Assembly (NCBI GenBank): GCA_937949455.1
Contig: CALEDU010000147.1
Span: forward strand, 1 to 5,920
Direction of reading: 5' to 3'
Length of the DNA: 5,920 nucleotides
From: an uncultured Tepidimonas sp.
GTDB lineage: Bacteria > Pseudomonadota > Gammaproteobacteria > Burkholderiales > Burkholderiaceae_C
Shown: positions 1-5,353 of the stretch, in pieces
Numbering within the stretch: position 1 is the first letter of the stretch
Layout: every line of letters starts with the position of its first letter
Position numbers and translations under genes: made by a program
Notes under the pieces: model-generated
Told to the model about the DNA's origin: nothing
The model's input: the letters and a program-made list of their open reading frames with translations, nothing else
The model's database searches: none

Positions 1-993
1 GCGCGCGACCCGCGCATCGCGCAGGTGATGGCGGGGCTGGCCGCCGAGTATGACGTGGTGCTGGTGGCGCGTGCCGACGGTGTACTGGCTGCAGATGTGC
101 GCCCGCTGGTGCGGCTGTCGCTGACGGTGATCGCGCAGCAGGGTCAGCGGCGCGAGGTCGGCTCCTCCGGCGGAGGGGGGCGGTTTGGACTGGATTACTT
201 CGACGATGGCGTGCTGGAGCGCTATGTGGACGAGGCCGTGCAAGCCGCGCTGACCAACCTGGAGTCGCGTCCCGCCCCGGCGGGCGAGATGACGGTCGTG
301 CTGGGCCCCGGCTGGCCCGGCGTGCTGCTGCATGAGGCCGTCGGCCACGGGCTGGAGGGCGACTTCAACCGCAAAGGCTCCAGCGCATTTGCCGGTCGCA
401 TCGGCGAGCGAGTGGCCGCCAAGGGCGTGACGGTGCTGGACGACGGCACGATCGAGGGCCGGCGCGGATCGCTCAATGTGGATGACGAGGGCTGTGCCAG
501 CCAGCGCAATGTGCTGATCGAAGACGGCATTTTGCGTGGCTATATCCAGGACCGGCTCAATGCCCGGCTCATGGGCGTGGCACCCACTGGCAACGGACGG
601 CGCGAGAGCTACGCGCATTTGCCCATGCCGCGCATGACCAACACTTACATGCTGGCCGGCGAGCACGACCCACAGGAGATCCTGGCCAGCGTGCGTCGGG
701 GTCTGTATGCCACCCACTTCGGTGGGGGTCAGGTGGACATCACCAGCGGCAAATTCGTGTTTTCAGCCAGCAGCGCGTGGTGGGTTGAAAATGGCCGACG
801 GGTCTATCCGGTCAAGGGTGCGACCCTCATCGGCAGCGGGCCGGAGGCACTCAAGCGCGTGGCCATGATCGGCAACGACATGGCTCTCGACAGCGGGGTG
901 GGCACCTGCGGAAAAGAAGGCCAGAGCGTGCCGGTGGGGGTGGGCCAGCCGACGCTGCGGCTGGATGGCCTGACGGTTGGGGGCACGGCCTGA
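1..993 (+). CDS. tldD: TldD metalloprotease subunit, C-terminal part (5' end outside window)
   Basis: This is the catalytic subunit of the cytoplasmic TldD/TldE (PmbA) zinc protease. In E. coli the pair trims the microcin B17 precursor and degrades the CcdA antitoxin. The frame is open from base 1, so the gene begins upstream; an internal ATG at 28 is not the start. HEAVGH at 331-348 (window residues 111-116) is the HExxxH zinc motif, followed by [12 protein letters not shown]. The C-terminal GTCGKEGQ carries a Cys at 907-909 (residue 303). The 192-residue spacing from the first His to this Cys equals that between His262 and Cys454 recalled for E. coli TldD, so about 150 N-terminal residues are missing. 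The stop is TGA at 991-993. No partner tldE/pmbA lies in the window. Identification is firm; the physiological substrate here is unknown. Confidence 0.95.
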   Translation, partial: ARDPRIAQVMAGLAAEYDVVLVARADGVLAADVRPLVRLSLTVIAQQGQRREVGSSGGGGRFGLDYFDDGVLERYVDEAVQAALTNLESRPAPAGEMTVVLGPGWPGVLLHEAVGHGLEGDFNRKGSSAFAGRIGERVAAKGVTVLDDGTIEGRRGSLNVDDEGCASQRNVLIEDGILRGYIQDRLNARLMGVAPTGNGRRESYAHLPMPRMTNTYMLAGEHDPQEILASVRRGLYATHFGGGQVDITSGKFVFSASSAWWVENGRRVYPVKGATLIGSGPEALKRVAMIGNDMALDSGVGTCGKEGQSVPVGVGQPTLRLDGLTVGGTA

Positions 994-1031
994 AAAGAAG
1001 CGAAAACGGCCAGACTGCGTCAGGCAAGCTG

Positions 1032-1040
1032 TGCTACAGT
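1032..1040 (+). promoter_or_regulatory. Putative extended -10 promoter for leader peptide and DAHP synthase
   Basis: TGCTACAGT reads as an extended -10 element: a TGn followed by TACAGT, which matches TATAAT at 4 of 6 positions. The last base of the hexamer is at 1040. Placing it at -7 puts +1 at 1047, the A of the leader-peptide ATG. I see no good -35 hexamer 16-18 bp upstream, as can be the case for extended -10 promoters. An imperfect dyad (GCC-A-GAC, loop TGC, GTC-A-GGC; 1009-1025) lies where a -35 or an operator would sit. The promoter is inferred from its position and the need to transcribe the attenuator. Confidence 0.4.
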
Positions 1041-1046
1041 CCAAAC

Positions 1047-1115
1047 ATGCAGTCGCGCAGCTTTTACTACGGCTACTTTTGGTCCTCACGCGTCACCGGC
1101 GGTAGAGAGGTCTAA
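1047..1115 (+). CDS. Aromatic-rich attenuator leader peptide (22 aa) of the DAHP synthase gene
   Basis: This is a short frame of 22 codons plus TAA (1113-1115). Residues 6-12 are FYYGYFW (1062-1082), so six of seven residues are aromatic and all three aromatic amino acids are present. Both Phe codons are TTT, which is uncommon in GC-rich genomes. It lies 104 nt upstream of a DAHP synthase, the entry enzyme for Phe, Tyr and Trp synthesis. Its distal codons (Thr17-Gly18-Gly19) form the antiterminator strand. Its likely role is as a sensor: a shortage of any charged aromatic tRNA stalls the ribosome in the aromatic run. No Shine-Dalgarno sequence is visible upstream of the ATG, and the predicted transcript start coincides with it, suggesting leaderless translation. 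Codon 20 is AGA, also rare in GC-rich genomes, and may slow the ribosome over the antiterminator strand. The peptide itself probably has no other function, though a trans role cannot be excluded. Confidence 0.85.
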   Translation: MQSRSFYYGYFWSSRVTGGREV

Positions 1116-1154
1116 AAGCGCCCGCTAAAAGTCCTTGAACTCAAAACCGTCGGT
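1095..1154 (+). promoter_or_regulatory. Antiterminator fold of the aromatic attenuator
   Basis: ACCGGCGGT at 1095-1103, inside the leader frame, can pair over nine positions with ACCGTCGGT at 1146-1154, the 5' arm of the terminator. The only non-Watson-Crick pair is one G-U (1099 with 1150). GAG at 1105-1107 or 1107-1109 with CTC at 1140-1142 could extend the stem beyond a small internal loop. A ribosome stalled with the Trp codon (1080-1082) in its A site would cover to about 1092, leaving this strand free and blocking the terminator. A ribosome at the stop codon (1113-1115) would cover roughly 1096-1126, masking the strand and allowing termination. The pairings are read directly; footprint sizes are general knowledge. 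Confidence 0.8.
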
Positions 1155-1174
1155 TACTACCGGCGGTTTTTTTT
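1143..1174 (+). terminator. Intrinsic terminator (attenuator) between leader peptide and DAHP synthase
   Basis: The hairpin has arms ACCGTCGGT (1146-1154) and ACCGGCGGT (1159-1167) around the four-base loop TACT. That gives nine pairs including one G-U (1150 with 1163). Three A residues before the 5' arm can extend the stem into the T run. Eight consecutive T residues (1167-1174) follow, making a textbook rho-independent terminator. It ends 45 nt before the DAHP synthase ATG and after the leader stop. It therefore controls read-through into the gene rather than ending tldD alone, although it would also stop tldD read-through. Confidence 0.9.
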
Positions 1175-1219
1175 CGCCTGTCCTGCCCCCCGTTTATCCC
1201 CATCGAAGGAGTCCCCGTC

Positions 1220-2377
1220 ATGAGCCCGAGCCCCGCCAAGGCCAGCAGCACCGATGTCTGGTATCCCCATCCGGCCGACCGCACCAGCCAGACCGACGAC
1301 CAACGCATCGAGGACATCACCGTGCTGCCGCCGCCCGAGCACCTGATCCGCTTCTTCCCGATCCGCGGCACCGCGATCGAAAAGCTCATCACCCACACCC
1401 GCCGTGCCATCCACCAGATCCTGCATGGCAAAGACGACCGGTTGCTGGTCATCATTGGGCCGTGCTCGATCCACGACCCGGCTGCGGCCATGGAGTATGC
1501 GCGGTGCCTGAAAGCGCAGCGCGATCGCTTCGCCGACCGGCTCGAAATCGTCATGCGCGTCTACTTCGAAAAACCGCGCACCACGGTGGGCTGGAAGGGT
1601 CTGATCAACGATCCGTACTTGGACGAGAGCTTCCGCATCGACGAGGGGCTGCGCATCGCACGTCAGTTGCTCATCGAGATCAACCGCCTGGGGCTGCCGG
1701 CGGCCAGCGAGTTTCTCGACGTCATCAGCCCGCAGTACATCGCTGATTTGATCTCGTGGGGGGCGATCGGCGCGCGCACCACCGAGAGCCAGGTGCACCG
1801 TGAACTCGCCTCGGGCCTGTCTGCACCGATCGGCTTCAAGAACGGTACCGACGGCAATATCCGTATCGCCACCGACGCCATTTTGGCTGCCAGCCGACCG
1901 CACCACTTCCTGTCGGTGCACAAGAACGGGCAGGTGGCCATCGTGCGCACCAAGGGCAACCCGGACTGCCACGTCATCCTGCGCGGCGGCAAGCTGCCCA
2001 ACTACGATGCCGACAGTGTGGCCATCGCTTGCCAGCAGCTGGCCGATGCCAAACTGCCTGCGCGTGTGATGATCGACTGCAGCCACGGTAACAGCCAAAA
2101 GCAGCACGAGCGCCAGCTCGAGGTTGCGCGCAACATCGCGGACCAGTTGTCAGGCGGATCCGACCGGGTGTTTGGCGTGATGATCGAAAGCCATCTGCGG
2201 GCTGGGACGCAGAAATTCACCCCAGGCAAGGACGATCCAGCCCAATTGGTCTATGGCCAAAGCATCACCGATGCGTGTATCGATTGGGATGCCACGGTGC
2301 AGGCGCTGCAGACGCTCGCGGATGCGGTGGCAGCGCGTCGCACCCGTCGCGGCTCGGCGGCTGCGGGTGTACGATAG
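1220..2377 (+). CDS. aroG: 3-deoxy-7-phosphoheptulonate (DAHP) synthase, type I
   Basis: This enzyme condenses phosphoenolpyruvate with erythrose 4-phosphate to DAHP, the first step of the shikimate pathway. At 385 residues it is somewhat longer than E. coli AroG (350), with about 21 extra N-terminal residues and an Arg-rich C-terminal tail. Visible motifs are GPCSIHD (metal-ligand Cys82), EKPRTTVGWKGL, GARTTESQVHRE, GFKNGTDG (catalytic-loop Lys), IVRTKGN, MIDCSHGNSQK (His289), GVMIESHL and YGQSITDACI with the last metal-binding Asp. Ser232 in HHFLSVHK corresponds to the residue that is Ser in Phe-inhibited and Gly in Tyr-inhibited homologues, so Phe-type feedback is plausible. The start ATG has the Shine-Dalgarno AAGGAG at 1206-1211, 8 nt upstream. 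Transcription appears to be controlled by the attenuator just upstream. The family is certain; the choice of aroG over aroF or aroH is by this residue only. Confidence 0.95.
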   Translation: MSPSPAKASSTDVWYPHPADRTSQTDDQRIEDITVLPPPEHLIRFFPIRGTAIEKLITHTRRAIHQILHGKDDRLLVIIGPCSIHDPAAAMEYARCLKAQRDRFADRLEIVMRVYFEKPRTTVGWKGLINDPYLDESFRIDEGLRIARQLLIEINRLGLPAASEFLDVISPQYIADLISWGAIGARTTESQVHRELASGLSAPIGFKNGTDGNIRIATDAILAASRPHHFLSVHKNGQVAIVRTKGNPDCHVILRGGKLPNYDADSVAIACQQLADAKLPARVMIDCSHGNSQKQHERQLEVARNIADQLSGGSDRVFGVMIESHLRAGTQKFTPGKDDPAQLVYGQSITDACIDWDATVQALQTLADAVAARRTRRGSAAAGVR

Positions 2378-2410
2378 GGCTGTTGCTTGTAAGACCGACC
2401 GGAAGTCGCC

Positions 2411-2731
2411 ATGCGCAGTCATGTGATCGTCCATTTTGGCCCCGACCGCGAGTACACCTTCGACCTCGACGAGGTGCAGCCCATGCCGCACGACCTGGCG
2501 CGCCAGTGGCTGGACCAGCAGTTCACCGAACTGGGATGTGAGCCGCTGCGCCTCAGTGGTAAAGTGCTGACCGCGGACAAGTTGCTGGCCATCGCCCAAG
2601 CGGTCGGTGAGGAGCGGTTTTCCGATTCGACCCACCGGCCGTGGGCTATGGTATACGCCCGTGCGGCCAGTAGCCTGCTGGCCAGGCCGATCATCCGGGT
2701 GGATGTGCCGGCGCAAGTGGTAGGCTACTGA
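2411..2731 (+). CDS. Uncharacterised 106-residue protein downstream of DAHP synthase
   Basis: I do not recognise this family. The protein is small, soluble and lacks a signal peptide or membrane segment. It starts MRSHVIVHFGPDREYTFDLD, which looks like two short beta strands, followed by amphipathic helices around residues 25-70 and a hydrophobic C-terminal strand (PIIRVDVPAQVV). There is no Cys pair or obvious catalytic motif. GGAAG at 2401-2405 gives a reasonable ribosome binding site for the ATG. It begins 33 nt after the DAHP synthase stop with no terminator between, so cotranscription under the aromatic attenuator is likely. Its stop TGA (2729-2731) lies inside the last codons of the opposing mpl gene. 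The reading frame has GC-rich coding character and a plausible start. Function is unknown. Confidence 0.75.
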   Translation: MRSHVIVHFGPDREYTFDLDEVQPMPHDLARQWLDQQFTELGCEPLRLSGKVLTADKLLAIAQAVGEERFSDSTHRPWAMVYARAASSLLARPIIRVDVPAQVVGY

Positions 2732-2735
2732 GCCT
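2722..2735. other. Small hairpin at the overlapping stops of the convergent genes
   Basis: AGGCT and AGCCT form a perfect five-pair stem around the tetraloop ACTG, spanning the stop codons of both convergent genes. Neither strand has a T run after it, so it is at best a weak bidirectional termination or mRNA-end structure. It may be chance. Confidence 0.25.
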
Positions 2736-4158
2736 CGGCTGTCGCTGCAACGCGCAGTGCGGCCAGCAGCCGCTCATGAACGCCGCCAAACGCCCCGTTG
2801 CTCATGCACAGCAGATGATCCCCGGGGCGCACGGCTGCCGTCACCTGCGCCACCAGGGTATCGATGTCCGGCGCCACCTGCGCGCGCTCACCCAGCGGTG
2901 CCAGCGCCGCGGCGGCATCCCAGTCCAGCCCACCTGCATGGCAAAACGCCAGCGCCGCGCCTTCGAGCGCCCAAGGCAGTTGCGCCTTCATGGTGCCTAG
3001 CTTCATGGTGTTGGAGCGCGGCTCAAAGATCGCCAGTATGCGCTCGCCCTGGCGACCATCGCGGTCCAATCGGTGACGCAGGCCGTCGATCGTGGTGCGA
3101 ATCGCCGTCGGATGGTGGGCGAAATCGTCGTAGACCGTGACCGCGCCGCCTGGCAGTGCCACCGTGCCGCGCGCCTCCAGCCGCCGGCGGACATTGGCAA
3201 AGGTGGCCAGTGCCTCGGCCGCCACGGCTGGCGCCACCCCCAGGTGCTCGGCCGCTGCCACGGCCGCTAGTGCGTTGAGCTGGTTGTGTACACCGGTCAG
3301 GCCCCAACGCACGCGCGCCACCCCTTCGCCCCGGCGCAGCACGGCAAAGTCCTGGGGGTCGCCCTCGGCGGTGTAGTCGCTGTCGGTGGCGCCGAAGGTG
3401 CGCAGCTCGCTGTAGAGCCCCATGTGCAGCACGCGCGCGATCGACTCCTCCAGCCCGTTAGCGATGACGCGGCCGCTGGCCGGGACCGTGCGCAGCAGGT
3501 GGTGGAACTGGCGCTCGATCGCCGCCAAGTCATCGAAGATATCGGCGTGGTCAAACTCCAGGTTGTTCAGCACCGCGGTGCGCGGCCGGTAGTGCACGAA
3601 TTTGCTGCGCTTGTCGAAGAACGCGGTGTCGTACTCGTCGGCCTCGATCACAAACGGGCAGCGCGTGCCATCTGTCGGCAGCCGCCCCAGGCGGGCCGAG
3701 ACGCCAAAATTGAGTGGCACGCCCCCGACCAGAAACCCGGGGGCTAGCCCCGCGTGCTCTAGAATCCAGGCCAGCATGGCCGTGGTCGTCGTTTTGCCAT
3801 GCGTGCCAGCAACGGCCAGCACATGGCGGCGGTGCAGTACATGCTCGCCCAGCCACTGCGGCCCACTCGTGTAGCGCGCCCCGGCGTCCAGGATGGCTTC
3901 CATCAGGGGAAACCGGGGCAGCCCGTCGGGGCCGCGTGCGCGGCTGACCACATTGCCGATGACGAACACATCCGGCCGCAGGGCAAGCTGATCAGCCCCG
4001 TAGCCCTCGATCAGGTCGATGCCCAGCGCGCGCAGTTGCTCGCTCATCGGCGGGTACACGCCGGCGTCACAGCCCGTGACGCGGTGGCCGGCCTCGCGTG
4101 CCAGCGCCGCCAGCCCGCCCATGAAGGTACCGCAGATGCCCAGGATATGGATATGCAT
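2725..4158 (-). CDS. mpl: UDP-N-acetylmuramate:L-alanyl-gamma-D-glutamyl-meso-diaminopimelate ligase (Mpl)
   Basis: Mpl is a cytoplasmic Mur-family ligase that uses ATP to attach recycled murein tripeptide to UDP-MurNAc, returning cell-wall fragments to peptidoglycan synthesis. The protein has 477 residues (E. coli about 457). The N-terminal domain begins MHIHILGICGTFMGG, the typical Mpl nucleotide-binding start. The ATP loop GTHGKTTTT is at 118-126. EADEYDTAFFDKRSKF (172-187) and NNLEFDHADIF (198-208) form the central domain. GVHNQLNALAA (289-299), YDDFAHHPTA (343-352) and FEPRSNTMKLG (378-388) complete the Mur ligase set; the EADEYD/DKRSKF form points to Mpl rather than MurC. An upstream in-frame ATG at 4260 would add 34 Arg-rich residues running into the divergent gene; I reject it because family homology begins at 4158. 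No clear Shine-Dalgarno precedes the start, and a -10-like GATAAT lies 6 nt before it. Confidence 0.95.
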   Translation of the reverse strand: MHIHILGICGTFMGGLAALAREAGHRVTGCDAGVYPPMSEQLRALGIDLIEGYGADQLALRPDVFVIGNVVSRARGPDGLPRFPLMEAILDAGARYTSGPQWLGEHVLHRRHVLAVAGTHGKTTTTAMLAWILEHAGLAPGFLVGGVPLNFGVSARLGRLPTDGTRCPFVIEADEYDTAFFDKRSKFVHYRPRTAVLNNLEFDHADIFDDLAAIERQFHHLLRTVPASGRVIANGLEESIARVLHMGLYSELRTFGATDSDYTAEGDPQDFAVLRRGEGVARVRWGLTGVHNQLNALAAVAAAEHLGVAPAVAAEALATFANVRRRLEARGTVALPGGAVTVYDDFAHHPTAIRTTIDGLRHRLDRDGRQGERILAIFEPRSNTMKLGTMKAQLPWALEGAALAFCHAGGLDWDAAAALAPLGERAQVAPDIDTLVAQVTAAVRPGDHLLCMSNGAFGGVHERLLAALRVAATAEAQ

Positions 4159-4164
4159 GGCGCC

Positions 4165-4170
4165 ATTATC
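4165..4170 (-). promoter_or_regulatory. Putative -10 box for mpl (leaderless start)
   Basis: On the minus strand GATAAT matches TATAAT at five of six positions. It is separated from the mpl ATG by only GGCGCC, so the predicted transcript start is the A of the ATG. I find no convincing -35 hexamer at the usual distance, which lowers confidence. Confidence 0.4.
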
Positions 4171-4201
4171 GCGGCCAGTCACCGGTCGGCGGCCCATCGC
4201 C

Positions 4202-4207
4202 GACAAT
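4202..4207 (+). promoter_or_regulatory. Putative -10 box for the 212-residue gene
   Basis: GACAAT matches TATAAT at four of six positions and lies seven bases before the ATG at 4215. It mirrors the arrangement on the mpl side of the same 56-bp region. No -35 is evident. The GGGG just before the ATG is too close to act as a normal Shine-Dalgarno. This is an inference from position. Confidence 0.3.
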
Positions 4208-4214
4208 CGGGGCC

Positions 4215-4853
4215 ATGCATGACGACACGCAACGCGAGCTGGCCGCCGTCGCCGCCGCACTGATGGTGGACGAGGGGCTGGAGCTGCGCCGCGCCCTGCA
4301 GCGTGCGCTCGAGCAACTGCGCCTGCCGCCCCGCACCCCGCTGCCTGGTCCGGCGCTCATCGAGGCCGCCGTGCGCGAGCACCTGGCGATCTTCCATGCC
4401 GAGACACAGCCGGGCGAACTGCGTGCCCTGCGCCAGACGGCCCTGGCTTGGATGGAGCGGCTGGCCGAGTTCGCCCCGCTGCTCGGCGGGGCTGTCTGGC
4501 ACGGCACTGCGACCCGCCTGTCGGATATTCATCTGCAGCTCTTTGTCGATGACCCCAAGGCGGTGGAGATTGCCCTCATCAACGCTGGGCTCACCTACGA
4601 TGCGCAGACCGCGCGCGGCATGCGCGGCCGCCAGACGGAAGTGCTGAGCCTGGCTGTGCCCTGCGACCAGTTGGGTGAGGCAGTGGGCCTGCATCTGTGG
4701 GTCAACGACACCGAGGCCGGGCGCGGTGCTCGCTTGCCCGACGAACTGGGCCGTGTACCGCGCGGCAACGCAGCCGAGGTGCGAACTTTGTTGGCCACAC
4801 CCGACTCCGACCTCTGCAACATGGAGCACGACCGATGCAACGACGGGCAATGA
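4215..4853 (+). CDS. Uncharacterised 212-residue protein with nucleotidyltransferase-like motif
   Basis: This protein is soluble with no signal peptide. Residues 1-90 look helical and are rich in Ala, Leu, Arg and Glu. Residues 91-113 contain a Gly-rich turn, then HGTATRLSDIHLQLFVDD. This resembles the G-x(n)-RG-x(n)-SDIDL-x-V signature of minimal nucleotidyltransferases, but the second acidic residue of the usual DxD is His106 (D104-I-H106). A possible third strand follows around VLSLAVPCDQL. The resemblance is my reading of the motif, and if real the protein may be catalytically dead or divergent. The gene is divergent from mpl across 56 bp and overlaps the thioredoxin gene by 19 bp, so the two are probably translated from one mRNA. 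The start ATG at 4215 is the first in frame; Met17 is an alternative. In some genomes small neighbours of mpl carry ligase names, but no Mur ligase motif is present here. Confidence 0.8.
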   Translation: MHDDTQRELAAVAAALMVDEGLELRRALQRALEQLRLPPRTPLPGPALIEAAVREHLAIFHAETQPGELRALRQTALAWMERLAEFAPLLGGAVWHGTATRLSDIHLQLFVDDPKAVEIALINAGLTYDAQTARGMRGRQTEVLSLAVPCDQLGEAVGLHLWVNDTEAGRGARLPDELGRVPRGNAAEVRTLLATPDSDLCNMEHDRCNDGQ

Positions 4854-5353
4854 CGATCGGTATCGCCGCGGCGGCAGCAGCTTTGGGTGCAGGCGTGGCC
4901 GGCTGGCGCTCGACCCTGGACGCGCCTGCGGCCGGGGCCGAGCAGGCCTTGTGGTCCCAGCAGTGGGACCGGCCGGACGGCGGTACCGTGGCGGCGGCGA
5001 CATTTCGCGGACGGCCGCTGCTGCTCAATTTCTGGGCCACCTGGTGCCCACCGTGTGTGGAAGAGCTGCCGCTGCTCGATCGTTTCTATCGCGAGCAGCA
5101 GGCCCACGGCTGGCAGGTGTTGGCGCTGGCCATCGACCAGCCCAGCGCGGTGCGGCAATTTCTGCAGCGACAGCCCCTGTCTTTCCCCATCGGGCTGGCC
5201 GGCTTTGGCGGGACCGATTTGGGGCGCCAACTCGGCAACGACAACGGGGCGCTGCCGTTTACCGTGGTGTTCGACCGGGCGGGCCGCATCGCACACCGCA
5301 AGCTCGGCCAGCTAAAGCCGCAGGACCTGCAAGCCTGGGCGCAGGCCGTCTGA
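4835..5353 (+). CDS. TlpA/ResA-like thiol-disulfide oxidoreductase (thioredoxin fold)
   Basis: This is an exported thioredoxin-like protein of the TlpA/ResA/DsbE type. Such proteins reduce disulfides in the periplasm, for example on apocytochrome c or the CuA site of cytochrome oxidase. It has 172 residues. The N-terminus MQRRAMTIGIAAAAAALGAG is a short basic and hydrophobic segment that could be a signal peptide or membrane anchor; the RR pair is only weakly Tat-like and no lipobox is seen. The active site FWATWCPPC has Cys71 and Cys74, preceded by the RPLLLNF strand. LPFTVVFD supplies the cis-Pro region. The start at 4835 is preferred because GGAG at 4823-4826 lies 8 nt upstream. ATG 4850, overlapping the upstream stop as ATGA, is an alternative with a poorer ribosome site. 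The gene overlaps the 212-residue gene, implying coupled translation. Substrate is unknown. Confidence 0.9.
   Translation: MQRRAMTIGIAAAAAALGAGVAGWRSTLDAPAAGAEQALWSQQWDRPDGGTVAAATFRGRPLLLNFWATWCPPCVEELPLLDRFYREQQAHGWQVLALAIDQPSAVRQFLQRQPLSFPIGLAGFGGTDLGRQLGNDNGALPFTVVFDRAGRIAHRKLGQLKPQDLQAWAQAV

Noticed and set aside
1009..1025. Imperfect dyad GCC-A-GAC / GTC-A-GGC as a terminator for tldD
   Set aside because: The stem has an A-A mismatch and a three-base loop, and no T run follows. It may instead be an operator near the promoter, but I cannot support a named regulator.
1117..1126. AGCG/CGCT inverted repeat after the leader stop
   Set aside because: The loop would be only two bases, so no stable hairpin forms as written. 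It probably just spaces the antiterminator.
1116..1219. Riboswitch or T-box in the aroG leader
   Set aside because: The region is short and fully explained by a leader-peptide attenuator. No T-box consensus or ligand-binding architecture is visible.
1135..1746. Open plus-strand frame of 203 codons beginning before the DAHP synthase start
   Set aside because: It begins inside the terminator region and reads the synthase gene out of frame, giving a His, Pro and Arg rich product.
1157..2107. Long open frame (316 codons) on the minus strand across the DAHP synthase gene
   Set aside because: It is antisense to a gene with full family motifs, has no recognisable domain, and is typical of open antisense frames in GC-rich DNA.
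4159..4260. 34-codon N-terminal extension of Mpl from an upstream ATG
   Set aside because: The extension is Arg-rich, overlaps the divergent gene, and Mpl homology begins exactly at MHIHILGICG.
4179..5003. Open minus-strand frame of 274 codons over the 212-residue and thioredoxin genes
   Set aside because: Its translation is low-complexity (Pro, Arg, Gln and His rich) and lies opposite two better supported genes.
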